From Actinomycetota bacterium (GTDB lineage: Bacteria; Actinomycetota; UBA4738; HRBIN12), in assembly GCA_035697485.1 (NCBI GenBank), contig DASSCU010000029.1, positions 62,001-126,000 of the forward strand: a DNA stretch of 64,000 bases, read 5' to 3'. A program made the translations under genes and the position numbers. The notes under the pieces were generated by a model. It was given only the letters and a program-made list of their open reading frames with translations, did not search any database and was not told the DNA's origin. Positions 15,470 to 24,608 of this stretch are shown in pieces. Numbering within the stretch: the stretch's first letter is position 1; every line of letters begins with the position of its first letter.

Positions 15470-16822
15470 CTACCCCACGCGGTATCGGGCGAGGGCGAAC
15501 CGGCCGTCGAGATGTCCGTCGACGACGCGGTCCACACCGCCGGCCGCCACGATGCGCCCGTCGGCGTCGATCGCGACCCCCCTGGCCCACGCGCCGACGA
15601 TGCCAACCGGGTCATCCGGGATCCTCGCGCGGAAGCGTGTCCGGAGCTTCCCGTGGTCGCCGAACGAGCCGTCCAATGTGCCGTCGGGGGCGTACCGAAC
15701 GAGCGCGAAGGTCGCGACGGTGTCCCACGAATACCCCGCCACCCCGACGACCACGATCTTTCCGTCGGCCTGGATCGCCAGATCGCTCGCGCTGTCGTCC
15801 CATCTCGTGAAGTTCGTGACGACCGTGCCGTCACCGTGGAACGACGCGTCGGGAGTGCCGTCGTCGTCGAATCGAGCGAGGCCGAAGCCGCTGGTGAACT
15901 CGGCCGCCCCGCCGGCGTCGCCGGCGACCACGATCTTCCCGTCAGGCTGGATCGCCACGGCGCGAGCCATGTCCCCGGCGCCGTCACTGCCCTCGGTGAG
16001 GTCGACCGTCGCGACGCCGTCGATCCCGAACGTCGGGTCGACCTGCCCGTCGGTCTCGTACCGCGCGACATCGATGCCGTCCCAGCCGGAGAGCGTCCAT
16101 GACTCGCCGACCACGACGATCTTCCCGTCGGGCTGGATCGCCACCGCTTCGGCCGAGTCGGCGCCGTTGCTCACACTGGTCGTCACCTTGCCGTCGGCGT
16201 GGAACGTGGGGTCGAGCGTGCCGTCGGGGTCGAGTCGTGCGAGCGCGAACCGGTCGAGATCGAACGAGCTTCCGACGACCACGATCCTGCCATCGGGCTG
16301 GACCGCCACGTCGGCCGCGGCGTCGTCGCCCCCTTGGGTGAAGCCGATCCTCGCCTTGCCGTTGTTCCCGAACCCGGCATCGAGCGTGCCGTCGGGGTCG
16401 TAACGGGCGATCGCGAACACCCTCCTCGCGCGGATGCTCGCGGTACCCACCACCACGATCCTGCCGTCGGTCTGGATCGTGACCGCCGATGCCGCGTCCT
16501 CGCGCTTCGCCATGTTCGTCGTGACGATGCCGTCGCCGCCGAACGTCTGGTCGAGGCGTCCGTCGGGGCGATACCGTGCGAGGGCGAACTTCCCGTAGCG
16601 ACGCCCGGGGGTCCGCCCGACGACGACGATCCTCCCGTTCGCCTGGATCGCCACGTCGGCGACGCTGTCGCTCGACCCCGTGAGGTTCGTGACGACCCTC
16701 CCGTCGCCACCGAACGTGCGATCGAGGTCACCCGGTGCAGCGGCCGCCCGCGCGGCGCACATCACGCCCGCGACCACCGCCAGCGTGAGGGTGACCCGAC
16801 CGCATCGTGCCCGGGACGTCAT
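15470..16822 (-). CDS. Secreted delta-60 repeat (beta-propeller-like) protein
   Basis: A 450-aa protein with an N-terminal signal peptide (LTLAVVAGVMCAARAAAA, cleaved before PGDLDRTF). The rest is seven tandem units of about 55-60 residues, each built as (T)LDxxFGxDG-...-DxAxAVAIQPDGKIVVVG-...-FALARYxPDG, which matches the delta-60 repeat domain (TIGR02608). Such repeats probably fold into a propeller; they occur in large secreted proteins of unknown function. The repeats are also visible in the DNA (recurring CCGTCGGGCTGGATCGCC-like blocks). ATG 16822 is preferred over 16858 because AAGGAG lies 8 nt upstream and it begins the signal peptide directly. Confidence 0.8.
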   Translation of the reverse strand: MTSRARCGRVTLTLAVVAGVMCAARAAAAPGDLDRTFGGDGRVVTNLTGSSDSVADVAIQANGRIVVVGRTPGRRYGKFALARYRPDGRLDQTFGGDGIVTTNMAKREDAASAVTIQTDGRIVVVGTASIRARRVFAIARYDPDGTLDAGFGNNGKARIGFTQGGDDAAADVAVQPDGRIVVVGSSFDLDRFALARLDPDGTLDPTFHADGKVTTSVSNGADSAEAVAIQPDGKIVVVGESWTLSGWDGIDVARYETDGQVDPTFGIDGVATVDLTEGSDGAGDMARAVAIQPDGKIVVAGDAGGAAEFTSGFGLARFDDDGTPDASFHGDGTVVTNFTRWDDSASDLAIQADGKIVVVGVAGYSWDTVATFALVRYAPDGTLDGSFGDHGKLRTRFRARIPDDPVGIVGAWARGVAIDADGRIVAAGGVDRVVDGHLDGRFALARYRVG

Positions 16823-16920
16823 CGCCGGCGCTCCTTGCTGTTGTCCCCATCGTGTCATGCACCCGGCCGGCGAGGAACGACGAAGGACCCGCGCGCGAGG
16901 AGCCGTTCGCGGCGGGTGGA

Positions 16921-17643
16921 TCAGCCCTTGCGGAGCACGAACGCGTACGTAGGGCCAGCTCCCTCGATCACGTCGTCGAGGGTCCAACCGGTGCCCTCGA
17001 TCAGTCGCTCGAGCTCACGCACCGACGTGAAGAGGTAGTCGAACCACGGCGTCGCGAGCCGCTGGAAGCGCGCCCGTATCCTGATCTGACCACCCATGCG
17101 ACCGCGCCGTCGGTTCGATCGGTGGTAGTCGCGATGCGCCGAGTCGGTGGTCTCGTAGGGGTCCAGGGTGCTCGCGACGATGAGCCCGTCGCCTCCGGTG
17201 ACGCCGGCGAACCGCCGCAGCAACCAGGGAGCGTAGCGAGCGTCGCGCAGCAGGCCCGCGTTGTTGCCGTACATCACGATCGTGTCGAACGGGCCGTCGG
17301 CGCGGCGTACGCCTGACGCCGAGAGCAGTCTGACATCACGGACTCCCCGTTCCCTGGCCGTGCGGATCGCGCCGGGCGAGACGTCGATGGACACGACCTC
17401 GTGCCCACGAGGTTCCAGATGGATCGCCACACGGCCGGCACCGCACCCGACGTCGAGCACACGCCCTCGCACCCGCCGCGCCGCCGCACGCTCGTGTGAC
17501 GACCACCGCGGGAACGGGGCGACGTAGTCGTACGAGTCGAGATCCACCAGTCCGTCGTCACGCTCGATCACCAGCCGGGCGTCGTCGCCTTTCCAGCGCG
17601 CGTACATCGCGGCGCCGAACGCGTCTTCGGCTTCGGGGATCAC
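16921..17643 (-). CDS. Class I SAM-dependent methyltransferase
   Basis: A 240-aa protein with the SAM-binding Rossmann motifs: motif I VLDVGCGAGRVAIHL, the acidic end of strand 2 (VVSIDVSPGAIRTA), motif II region GPFDTIVMYGNNAGLL and motif III (GGDGLIVASTLDPYET). The C-terminal part (PWFDYLFTSVRELERLIEGT) is a typical substrate-side cap. The substrate is unknown. It starts at GTG 17643, just past the stop of the ABM-domain gene, with AAGGAGG about 10 nt upstream, and so is probably the last gene of the form II CO-dehydrogenase-family operon. Confidence 0.8.
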   Translation of the reverse strand: MIPEAEDAFGAAMYARWKGDDARLVIERDDGLVDLDSYDYVAPFPRWSSHERAAARRVRGRVLDVGCGAGRVAIHLEPRGHEVVSIDVSPGAIRTARERGVRDVRLLSASGVRRADGPFDTIVMYGNNAGLLRDARYAPWLLRRFAGVTGGDGLIVASTLDPYETTDSAHRDYHRSNRRRGRMGGQIRIRARFQRLATPWFDYLFTSVRELERLIEGTGWTLDDVIEGAGPTYAFVLRKG

Positions 17644-17648
17644 CGTGC

Positions 17649-17966
17649 TCAGCCTCCTTCGAACGTCTCGAACGACCCGACGTGCACCTCTCGCCGGGTC
17701 AGGCCGTCGTTCGTCGCATCCAACGCGTCGTACGCCTCACGATGCTCGACCAGGAAGCGCATGTAGTCGTCCCTCGAGGACCAGCGATCGACGGTGAGGT
17801 AATGGCCCGGTCGCCCGACCTCGAGGAGCAGTTCCGTCCCGAGGTAGCCCACGCCAAGCCTGAAGAGCGTCGCCCAGGCGCCGGAGGAGCCGTACGCTCG
17901 CTCGAACGCCTCGACCCGCTCGGGGTCGACCTCGTACCTCCAGATCGTGGCGAACCCGGCGGTCGT
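17649..17966 (-). CDS. Small antibiotic-biosynthesis-monooxygenase (ABM)-like protein, apparent ACG start
   Basis: A 105-aa ferredoxin-like fold protein. FATIWRYEVDPERVEAFERA opens the domain, followed by the GTELLLEV strand, GHYLTVDRWSSRDDYMRFL and an acidic C-terminus. ABM proteins are small dimeric cofactor-free oxygenases or stress proteins. It follows the FAD subunit gene of the form II operon directly. There is no ATG, GTG or TTG in frame between that gene's end and the beginning of the domain. The best-placed start is ACG at 17966-17964, overlapping the preceding TAA and lying 10 nt after GGAGG. The start is therefore uncertain, the domain is not. Confidence 0.6.
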   Translation of the reverse strand, partial: TTAGFATIWRYEVDPERVEAFERAYGSSGAWATLFRLGVGYLGTELLLEVGRPGHYLTVDRWSSRDDYMRFLVEHREAYDALDATNDGLTRREVHVGSFETFEGG

Positions 17967-18787
17967 TACGCGAGCGCCTCCTCGAGGGCCCGCCGCACCA
18001 GCACCTTGGAGACCTCCTTGCGGTACTCGGCACTGGCGAACGCGTCGGACGGGGGCGCGGTGCCTTCGTCGGCACGCTGCGACGCGCTCGCCGGATCGGC
18101 TCCCCCGGCGAGCGCCTCCTCGACACCGGCGGCTCGGATCGGCGTCTCGCCCATGTTCGTGAGGGCAACGCTCGCCGAGCCGTTCCGCTGGACCGCGGCC
18201 ACCCCCACCATCGCCCAGTCGATCGCCCGTCGATGGAACTTCAGGTAGCTCCAGCCGCCGGTCGTCTTCGGCACGCGGATCTCGGTGAGCACCTCGTTCG
18301 GGGCGAGGTCGGCGTGGAAGAGCCCCTTGAAGAAGTCGCCGACCGCGACGGTGCGCGACGCTCCGCCGGCGCCGCGGACCATGAACGACGCGCCGAGCGC
18401 CAGCATCACCGTGCCCATGTCGCCCGCCGGATCGGCGTGCGCGATCGACCCGCCGATCGTGCCCACGTGGCGCACTTGCGGGTCGCCGATCTGCTCGGCC
18501 GTGTCGGCCACGATCGGCGCCGCCTGCTGCAACAGCTCGCTGTTCGCCACGTCGTGGTGACGCGTCAGCGCTCCGATCGCGATCTGGTCGCCGTCCTCGC
18601 GGATGTACGACAGGTCGCCGATACGCGTGATGTCGACGAGGAGTGACGGCTGCGCGAGCCGCGTCTTCATCAGAGGAAGCAGCGAGTGTCCGCCGGCCAG
18701 GATCTTCGCGTCGTCGGCGCCGCCGAGCAGCTCGATGGCGTGGTCGACCGACTCGGCCCTCGCGTACTCGAAGGCCGCCGGGATCAT
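17966..18787 (-). CDS. FAD-binding medium subunit of form II CO-dehydrogenase-family enzyme
   Basis: A 273-aa CoxM/CutM-type subunit with the two FAD-binding signatures AGGHSLLPLMK and TIGGSIAHADPAGD, and the C-terminal CODH-FAD domain ending in YRKEVSKVLVRRALEEAL. It takes electrons from the 2Fe-2S subunit and passes them to an acceptor. The ATG overlaps the stop of the large-subunit gene (ATGA), so the order is S-L-M, unlike the M-S-L order of the form I locus. Because the large subunit is form II, the natural substrate may not be CO. Confidence 0.88.
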   Translation of the reverse strand: MIPAAFEYARAESVDHAIELLGGADDAKILAGGHSLLPLMKTRLAQPSLLVDITRIGDLSYIREDGDQIAIGALTRHHDVANSELLQQAAPIVADTAEQIGDPQVRHVGTIGGSIAHADPAGDMGTVMLALGASFMVRGAGGASRTVAVGDFFKGLFHADLAPNEVLTEIRVPKTTGGWSYLKFHRRAIDWAMVGVAAVQRNGSASVALTNMGETPIRAAGVEEALAGGADPASASQRADEGTAPPSDAFASAEYRKEVSKVLVRRALEEALA

Positions 18788-21147
18788 GCCGCACCCCCTT
18801 GCGCGTCCTTGATCGCTCGCCACACCCGCTCGGGTGATGCCGGCTTCTCGATGTGGTTCACACCGAGATGCGAGACCGCGTCGATGACGGCGTTCACGAC
18901 GGCGGGCGGCGAGGCGATCGTGCCCGCTTCGCCGATGCCCTTCACGCCCAGCGAGTTCGTCGTCGACGGGGTCACCGTACGGTCCTGGGTGATCGTCGGG
19001 ATCTCGACGGCGGTCGGCACGAGGTACTGGGTCATCGACGACGTGGTCAGGTTGCCCGACTCGTCGTAGATCGCCTCCTCGTACAGCGCCTCGGCGACTC
19101 CCTGCGCGACGCCACCGTGCACCTGGCCCTCGACCAGCATCGGGTTGATCACGTTGCCGCAGTCGTCGACCGCGACGTACTTCAAGATGTCCGTCTTGCC
19201 CGTCTCGGTGTCGACCTCCACGACGCACACGTGCGTGCCGCCGGGCCAAGTGAAGTTCGGTGGATCGAACACGGCCGTGCCTTCGAGCATGGGTTCCATG
19301 TCCTTCGGCAGGGCGTGCGCGTGCCACGCCGAGGCGGCCAGCTCGGGGATCGTGCGAGCCTTGTCGGGCGCGCCCTGCACGCGGAACGCCCCTTCCGCCC
19401 ACTCGAGGTCGTCCTCGCTCACCTCGAGTTCGTGTGCGGCGATCGTACGGGCCTTGTCGCGGACCTTCTCGAGCGCCCTCGCGACCGCTTCCGCGCCGAC
19501 GCTCGCCGAGCGCGATCCGTACGTGTCCATCCCGAGCCGGGAGACCGAGGTGTCGCCGTGGAGCACCTCGACGTCGTCGGGCGTCACGCCCAGTCCGTCG
19601 GCCACGATCTGCGACCACGACGTCTCGTGCCCCTGCCCGTGCGGCGACGTGCCGGTCCGGACCACGACCTTGCCGTCGGGACGGCACTCGATCTCGGCGG
19701 CGTCCCAGCCGCCGGCGACGTAGCGCAGTGCGCCGAGGATCTCCGACGGGGCCAGTCCGCACATCTCGATGTAGCTCGAGAGCCCGATGCCGATCTGCTT
19801 CACGTCACCGCGATCGCGTCGCGCCTGCTGCTCCTTCCGCAACTGGTCGTATTCGGCGAGCTCCAGCGCGCGGTCGAAGGTCGGCTCGTAGTTGGCCGAG
19901 TCGATGTTGAGGCCCATGATCGAGCCGAACGCTTCCTCGGACGGCGGCAGGAAGTTCTTCCGCCGGACCTCGGCCGGATCCATCCCGATCTTTCTCGCGT
20001 ACGCGTCGACGAGTCGCTCGATCACGAACGTCGCCTCCGGCCGGCCGGCGCCGCGGTAGGCGTCGGTCGGCGTGGCGTTGGTCATGATGCCTCTGAACTC
20101 GTACCAGTACGCCTTCGTGTCGTAGGGCCCCATGTACACCCACCCGCCGAGCTCGGGGATACCGGGCGTCAGCAGCTGGAAGTAGGCACCCATGTCGGCG
20201 AGCTCGACGAACTTCATGCCCAGGATGTCGCCGTCGTCGGTGCCGGCGAGCGTGCAATCGTGCAGCACACCGCGGCCGTGGATCGTGGCGAGGTAGTTCT
20301 CCTGCCGCGTCTCGATCCACTTCACCGGGCGCCCGGTCTTCCGCGCGAGAGCGAGCGCCAGGGCTTCCTCCGCGTAGACGTTCAGCTTCGAGCCGAACCC
20401 GCCGCCGACGTCGGGCGCGATGATGCGCAGCTTCGATTGCGGGATGCCCGTCGCGATCGACAACCCAACCCGCGCGATGTGCGGGATCTGGGTCGCCGAG
20501 ACGAGCGTGAACTCGCCCGCGGCGGGGATGCCGTACGCCAGGCACCCGCGGGCCTCGATCGCGTTCGGGATCAACCGGGGCTGGGTGTACCGCTCCTGCA
20601 GGATCACCGGCGCCGAATCGAAGACCGACTGGTCGCCGCCGCCGCCGTGCGACCAGTGCACGACGACGTTCGTGCCGAGGTCCTCGTGCAGCACCACCTC
20701 GTCCTTCGCGGCTTCCTCGAGGTCGTTCACCACGGGAAGCTCGGTGGCACGCACCGTCACGGCCTCGGCGGCATCCTCCGCCTGCTCACGGGTCTCGGCG
20801 ACGACCACGGCGACCGCGTCGCCCGCGAACCGGATCTTGTCCTTCGTGAGCGGCCAATGCGTCGGGATCTTGATGTCCTCGGTGATCGGCCACACCATGG
20901 GCAGGCTCGACGGGAACGCATCCTCGAGGTCTGCGGCGGTGTAGACCGCCACCACCCCCGGCATCGACGCTGCGGCGGACGCGTCGATCGAATCGATCGT
21001 GGCGTGCACGTGCGGGGGCCGCACGAGCGTCATCCACACCATGCCCGCCATCGACTGGTTGTCGACGTAGCTGCCCTGGCCCGTCAGGAGCTTGGCGTCC
21101 TCCTTGCGAAGGACCGGGCTGCCGACGTAGTTCTCGGTCGCGACCAT
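18784..21147 (-). CDS. Form II CoxL-like molybdopterin large subunit (xanthine oxidase family)
   Basis: A 787-aa Mo-binding subunit. The active-site loop is AYRGAGR (residues 363-369), the form II signature; there is no cysteine to bind copper. Other marks are GGGFGSKLNVY, the Q-loop SPHGQGHETSW and the catalytic glutamate E740 in GVKGIGEAGT. The family oxidises aldehydes, heteroaromatics or, by weak evidence, CO, using molybdopterin cytosine dinucleotide. Length is normal. The start is the ATG 12 nt after the small-subunit stop, with GGAGGAGCC upstream. Substrate assignment as CO would be unsafe. Confidence 0.88.
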   Translation of the reverse strand: MVATENYVGSPVLRKEDAKLLTGQGSYVDNQSMAGMVWMTLVRPPHVHATIDSIDASAAASMPGVVAVYTAADLEDAFPSSLPMVWPITEDIKIPTHWPLTKDKIRFAGDAVAVVVAETREQAEDAAEAVTVRATELPVVNDLEEAAKDEVVLHEDLGTNVVVHWSHGGGGDQSVFDSAPVILQERYTQPRLIPNAIEARGCLAYGIPAAGEFTLVSATQIPHIARVGLSIATGIPQSKLRIIAPDVGGGFGSKLNVYAEEALALALARKTGRPVKWIETRQENYLATIHGRGVLHDCTLAGTDDGDILGMKFVELADMGAYFQLLTPGIPELGGWVYMGPYDTKAYWYEFRGIMTNATPTDAYRGAGRPEATFVIERLVDAYARKIGMDPAEVRRKNFLPPSEEAFGSIMGLNIDSANYEPTFDRALELAEYDQLRKEQQARRDRGDVKQIGIGLSSYIEMCGLAPSEILGALRYVAGGWDAAEIECRPDGKVVVRTGTSPHGQGHETSWSQIVADGLGVTPDDVEVLHGDTSVSRLGMDTYGSRSASVGAEAVARALEKVRDKARTIAAHELEVSEDDLEWAEGAFRVQGAPDKARTIPELAASAWHAHALPKDMEPMLEGTAVFDPPNFTWPGGTHVCVVEVDTETGKTDILKYVAVDDCGNVINPMLVEGQVHGGVAQGVAEALYEEAIYDESGNLTTSSMTQYLVPTAVEIPTITQDRTVTPSTTNSLGVKGIGEAGTIASPPAVVNAVIDAVSHLGVNHIEKPASPERVWRAIKDAQGGAA

Positions 21148-21159
21148 GTCGGCTCCTCC

Positions 21160-21636
21160 TCAGGCTGTGGCGCCGCTCATCGAACCGGCGGCGTCGAGGA
21201 TGGACTTCACGATGTTCTGGTACCCGGTGCACCGGCAGAGGTTGCCCTCAAGCGCCTCGCGGACCTCTTCCTCGGTCGGCGTCGGGTTCTCCTTCAGGTA
21301 GCTCGCGGCAGCCATCACCATGCCCGGCGTGCAGTAGCCGCACTGCAGACCGTGGTTGCGGTGGAAGGCGTCCTGGATCGGGTGCATCGCGTCGCCGTCG
21401 GCCATCGCCTCGATCGTCGTGACCTCGCGGCCGTCGGCCTGGGCGGTGAGCATCGTGCAGCTCTTCACCGACTCGCCGTCAACGAGCACGGTGCAGGAAC
21501 CGCACGTCGAGGTGTCGCACCCCACGTTGGTCCCGGTGAGTCCGAGGGTCTCCCTCAGGAAGTACACGAGCAACGTGCGTGGCTCGACGTCGGCCTCGCG
21601 CAACTGCCCGTTCACGCTCACGGACACGTTCGTCAC
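21160..21636 (-). CDS. 2Fe-2S small subunit of form II CO-dehydrogenase-family enzyme
   Basis: A 158-aa subunit with both 2Fe-2S clusters: the plant-type N-terminal motif [16 protein letters not shown] with its fourth Cys (VKSC), and the C-terminal QCGYCTPGM...NLCRCTGYQ motif. It carries electrons from the Mo centre to FAD. GTG 21636 is selected because AAGGGGG lies 8 nt upstream and the family begins with a V-x-V-N-G strand ([13 protein letters not shown]). A TAGACT box at 21698-21693 may be the operon's -10, giving a leader of about 55 nt. The operon continues S-L-M-ABM-methyltransferase. Confidence 0.88.
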   Translation of the reverse strand: MTNVSVSVNGQLREADVEPRTLLVYFLRETLGLTGTNVGCDTSTCGSCTVLVDGESVKSCTMLTAQADGREVTTIEAMADGDAMHPIQDAFHRNHGLQCGYCTPGMVMAAASYLKENPTPTEEEVREALEGNLCRCTGYQNIVKSILDAAGSMSGATA

Positions 21637-21749
21637 GGACGGATCCCCCTTCCCGCGGCGGTGCAGCGTGGTCGGAACTCGGTAGGCGCCGAAGTCTAGA
21701 CCCGGGGTGGAAGACGCGCGAACCGGCTGCGAGCGAGGGGCGCTGAGCC

Positions 21750-22679
21750 TCAAGTGGCCGACTCGATCGCGGCCTCGACCACCTGGATCACGGCCCTCCC
21801 GTCGTCGCCGGTCGGCTGCGGCTGGCGGCCCCCGGCGATCGCGTCGAGGAACTCCGCGACCTGCGCTGTGTACATCGGCTGCGTGCAGTGCTCGTAGTCT
21901 TCGCTCGGCTCCAGCCTCGGGAAGATGCGTGCGTAGCCCTTCGTGCCGTAGACCTCGGTGTCGGCTTCCATGCCCTCCTTGTGCGGATGCCACCAACCGC
22001 TCTCGACGATCGAGTTCGTGCCCTGCGACCACGTGATCAGCAGGATCGCGTCGTCGTCGACGTCGTACGCTCCGTACCGGGTGCCGATCTTCGCGCAGAC
22101 CCGGCCGGGCTCCGGGTCGCCGAGCAGGAACCGCGCCGTGTCGATCGCGTGCACCCCCATGTCGACCAGCGCCCCGCCCCCCGAGAGCGCGGGGTCGGTG
22201 AACCAGCCGCTCGGTCCCCAGTTCGCGTGCACGCCGTAACCCCTGGTCTTCACGACCTCACCGAGGCCGCCCGCCGCTATGCGGTCGCGGAGGGCGATCA
22301 CCTCGTCGCGGAACCGCCAGCAGTGCGCCACCATCAGTGATGCCGCCGAGGAGCGCGCCGCTTCGATCATCACGTCGCACTCGGCGAGCGACACCGCCAT
22401 CGGCTTCTCGACCAACACGTGCTTTCCCGCCTCGAGCAGCGCGATCGACTGGGGCGCGTGTAGGAAGTTCGGTGTGGCCACGATGGCGGCGTCGACCTCA
22501 GGATCGCCTGCGAGCTCCTGCCAGTCGGTGGTCACGCGTGGCACGCCGTGCCGCTCGGCGAAGACGAGGGCGCTCTCCTCTCGATGGTTCGCGACGGCGA
22601 CCAGTTCATCCCCGTGCGCCAGCACGCCGCGGGCGTGGAAGTCCTGCACCCACCCGCATCCGAACAACGCCACCCGCAC
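21750..22679 (-). CDS. Gfo/Idh/MocA-family NAD(P)-dependent sugar dehydrogenase
   Basis: A 309-aa oxidoreductase. The N-terminal Rossmann fold begins [18 protein letters not shown], continues with [20 protein letters not shown] and the family hallmark [10 protein letters not shown]; the substrate domain has the [15 protein letters not shown] segment with its catalytic His. Members oxidise hydroxyls of sugars, inositols or their phosphates. It starts at GTG 22679 (GGAGG 7 nt upstream), 32 bases after the permease stop, so it belongs to the ABC importer operon. In this locus it may oxidise the imported sugar or a 3-keto intermediate. Confidence 0.85.
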   Translation of the reverse strand: MRVALFGCGWVQDFHARGVLAHGDELVAVANHREESALVFAERHGVPRVTTDWQELAGDPEVDAAIVATPNFLHAPQSIALLEAGKHVLVEKPMAVSLAECDVMIEAARSSAASLMVAHCWRFRDEVIALRDRIAAGGLGEVVKTRGYGVHANWGPSGWFTDPALSGGGALVDMGVHAIDTARFLLGDPEPGRVCAKIGTRYGAYDVDDDAILLITWSQGTNSIVESGWWHPHKEGMEADTEVYGTKGYARIFPRLEPSEDYEHCTQPMYTAQVAEFLDAIAGGRQPQPTGDDGRAVIQVVEAAIESAT

Positions 22680-22711
22680 CCAGAGACCTCCGTTCGACGC
22701 GACGAATCCGA

Positions 22712-23650
22712 CTAGCCCTTGACGCCGGTCAGCGTGACGCCCTCGATGAACACCCGCTGAGCCAGGAAGAACAACACGATCACGGGGAGCATGAACAGCA
22801 CCGAGGCGGCCAGCATCAGGTTGTACTCGACCTGGTGGAGCCCTCGGAACTCGTTCAGGCCGATCGCGAGCGTCCACAGCCCGGGGTCATCGCTCAGGAA
22901 CAGCAGGGGTGCGAAGAAGTCGTTCCATGAGTAGAGGAACTGAAACAGCGCGACGGCCGCGATCGCCGGCTTCGCGAGCGGCACGACCACTCGCGTCATG
23001 ATCTGCCACTCGCTCCCGCCGTCCACCCGCGCCGCGTCGGAGAGCTCCTCGGGGATCGTCATGAAGAACTGCCGCATCAGGAAGATCGAGAACGCGTCGC
23101 CGAAGAACAGCGGCACGATCAGCGGCTTGAACGACGGAATCCAGCCGTAACGCGCGAACACGACGTACAGGGGCACGATCGTGACCTGATACGGCAGCAT
23201 GATCGTCGCCAGGATCACGACGAACGCTGCGTTGCGGCCGCGCCACCGCATGCGCGCCAGGGCGTACGCGACCGGGATGCTCGAGACCAGCACGCCGACG
23301 GTCGACAGCGTCGCGATCGTCATCGTGTTGAACGCGTAGCGGATCACCGGCAGCCGTTGGAACACCTCCGCGTAGTTGCTCCACTGGAACGGCCGCGGCC
23401 ACAGCTCGGTGGTCAGCGCCTGGTCGGTCGTCATCAACGACGTGAGGATCACGAACAGGAACGGGAGGGTGAACATCGCGGCGACCGCGATCAACATCGA
23501 GTGGTTCGCGACCGACATCAGGAACCGCCGTCTGCGGATCTCGGGCGGCACCGGCCGCGGCACCAACGGAGCAGCGGGGGCCGGTGCCGGCCCTCGTGCG
23601 ACGGAGACGGTCGGCGTGGCTATCGGAGCCCCCCTCCGTAATGCACCCAT
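22712..23650 (-). CDS. Sugar ABC transporter permease, MalG-like
   Basis: A 312-aa inner-membrane permease. After a proline-rich cytoplasmic N-terminus there are six hydrophobic helices and the EAA loop ELSDAARVDGGSEWQIMTRV followed by VVPLAKPAI, which contacts the ATPase. The end FIEGVTLTGVKG is typical of MalG-type permeases. The likely ATG at 23650 overlaps the upstream permease gene by 31 bp with only a weak GAGG in front. A later start just after the TAG of that gene would again need ACG. It pairs with the 23620-24597 permease and the ATPase at 35670. Confidence 0.87.
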   Translation of the reverse strand: MGALRRGAPIATPTVSVARGPAPAPAAPLVPRPVPPEIRRRRFLMSVANHSMLIAVAAMFTLPFLFVILTSLMTTDQALTTELWPRPFQWSNYAEVFQRLPVIRYAFNTMTIATLSTVGVLVSSIPVAYALARMRWRGRNAAFVVILATIMLPYQVTIVPLYVVFARYGWIPSFKPLIVPLFFGDAFSIFLMRQFFMTIPEELSDAARVDGGSEWQIMTRVVVPLAKPAIAAVALFQFLYSWNDFFAPLLFLSDDPGLWTLAIGLNEFRGLHQVEYNLMLAASVLFMLPVIVLFFLAQRVFIEGVTLTGVKG

Positions 23651-24597
23651 CGCCTCGAGTTCCGCAGGATCAAGAGGGTGCAGATCATCGTCACCAAGAG
23701 CAACACCCACGCGAGCGCCGAGGCATACCCCATCTTGAAGTTCTGGAACCCCATCTGGTAAAGGCGCGACGTGAAGAAGAGCAGCGAGTTCTGCGGGTGG
23801 CCGATCTGGGCGGCATCACCGGTGAGCCAGAAGCTGATCACGTACGGCTGCGTGAAGTATTGGAAACCGTAGATCACGCCGACCACGAGCGAGAAGAAGA
23901 TCACCGGCGATATCAAGGGCAGAGTCACCGAGCGAAACTTCTGCCAACCGCTCGCGCCTTCGATGTCGGCCGCCTCGTAGAGCTGTCGGGGCACGTCGAG
24001 CATGCCCGCGAGGAAGATGATCATCGCGTCGCCGACTCCCCACAGGATCAACAGCACAAGAGTGGGCTTGGACCACTGTGCGTCGAAGAGCCACAGCGGC
24101 GGATCCTTGATGCCGACCGCTCCGAGGATCTGGTTCACGGGGCCCGTCTCCGGGTTGAACAGGAAGAGGAACGCCAGCGCGGCGGCGACGGCCGGCGCGA
24201 GGGTCGGCACGAAGAACAGCGTGCGATAGGCCTTGACCCCCCGCTTTGGGCGCACGAGCAACGAGGCGGTGACGATCGCCGCCAGTATGCGAACGGGCAC
24301 GCCGATCACGATGATCCATGCCGTGTTCTTGATCGCCGTCCAGAAGAGGGGGTCCTTCGTGAACATGAAGCGGTAGTTCTCGAGCCCGATCCAGTGGGGG
24401 GTGGAGAGCAGGTCGTAGCTGGTGAAGGAGAAATACAGGCTGGAGATCATCGGGTAGAGCGTGAACGCGAGGAACCCCACGATCCACGGCGACATGAACA
24501 ACAGCACCAGCAGGTACCGCTTCAGCGTCTGGCGCCGGCGAGCGGGGGACGTTCGCCGCGTCCCCCGCTCGATCGGTGCCGTCGTCGCCTGCGCCGT
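23620..24597 (-). CDS. Sugar ABC transporter permease, MalF-like, apparent ACG start
   Basis: A MalF-type permease with six helices and the EAA loop QLYEAADIEGASGWQKFRSV followed by TLPLISPVI. The first helix begins LLVLLFMSPWIVGFLAFTLYP. The usual basic cytoplasmic tail that precedes it (APIERGTRRTSPARRRQTLKR) is open in frame but has no ATG, GTG or TTG. An ACG at 24597-24595 stands 7 nt after AAGGAG and 11 nt after the binding-protein stop, ideal spacing for a start. The first orthodox start, GTG 24507, would remove the tail and leave no ribosome-binding site. Function is certain, start is not (325 aa from ACG). Confidence 0.85.
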   Translation of the reverse strand, partial: TAQATTAPIERGTRRTSPARRRQTLKRYLLVLLFMSPWIVGFLAFTLYPMISSLYFSFTSYDLLSTPHWIGLENYRFMFTKDPLFWTAIKNTAWIIVIGVPVRILAAIVTASLLVRPKRGVKAYRTLFFVPTLAPAVAAALAFLFLFNPETGPVNQILGAVGIKDPPLWLFDAQWSKPTLVLLILWGVGDAMIIFLAGMLDVPRQLYEAADIEGASGWQKFRSVTLPLISPVIFFSLVVGVIYGFQYFTQPYVISFWLTGDAAQIGHPQNSLLFFTSRLYQMGFQNFKMGYASALAWVLLLVTMICTLLILRNSRRWVHYGGGLR

Positions 24598-24608
24598 GGT
24601 TCCGCTCC

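Noticed and set aside
15470-16822. Regular repeated blocks that might suggest a CRISPR or tandem-repeat array
   Set aside because: The blocks are in frame, vary at third positions and encode delta-60 protein repeats; spacing is that of the protein units.
17649-18168. A frameshift or fusion joining the FAD subunit and the ABM gene
   Set aside because: The FAD subunit ends at a normal family length with its own TAA, and the ABM domain is complete; a separate gene with an unusual start is simpler.
18853-21699. A 948-codon open frame on the plus strand
   Set aside because: It runs antisense to the form II coxL and coxS genes, has low-complexity Arg/His/Asp-rich composition and no motifs; it is a by-product of high G+C.
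23584-23650. An ACG start for the second permease just after the upstream TAG
   Set aside because: An in-frame ATG at 23650 is available and overlaps like other genes here; the ACG is 13 nt from GGAGGGG, too far to prefer.
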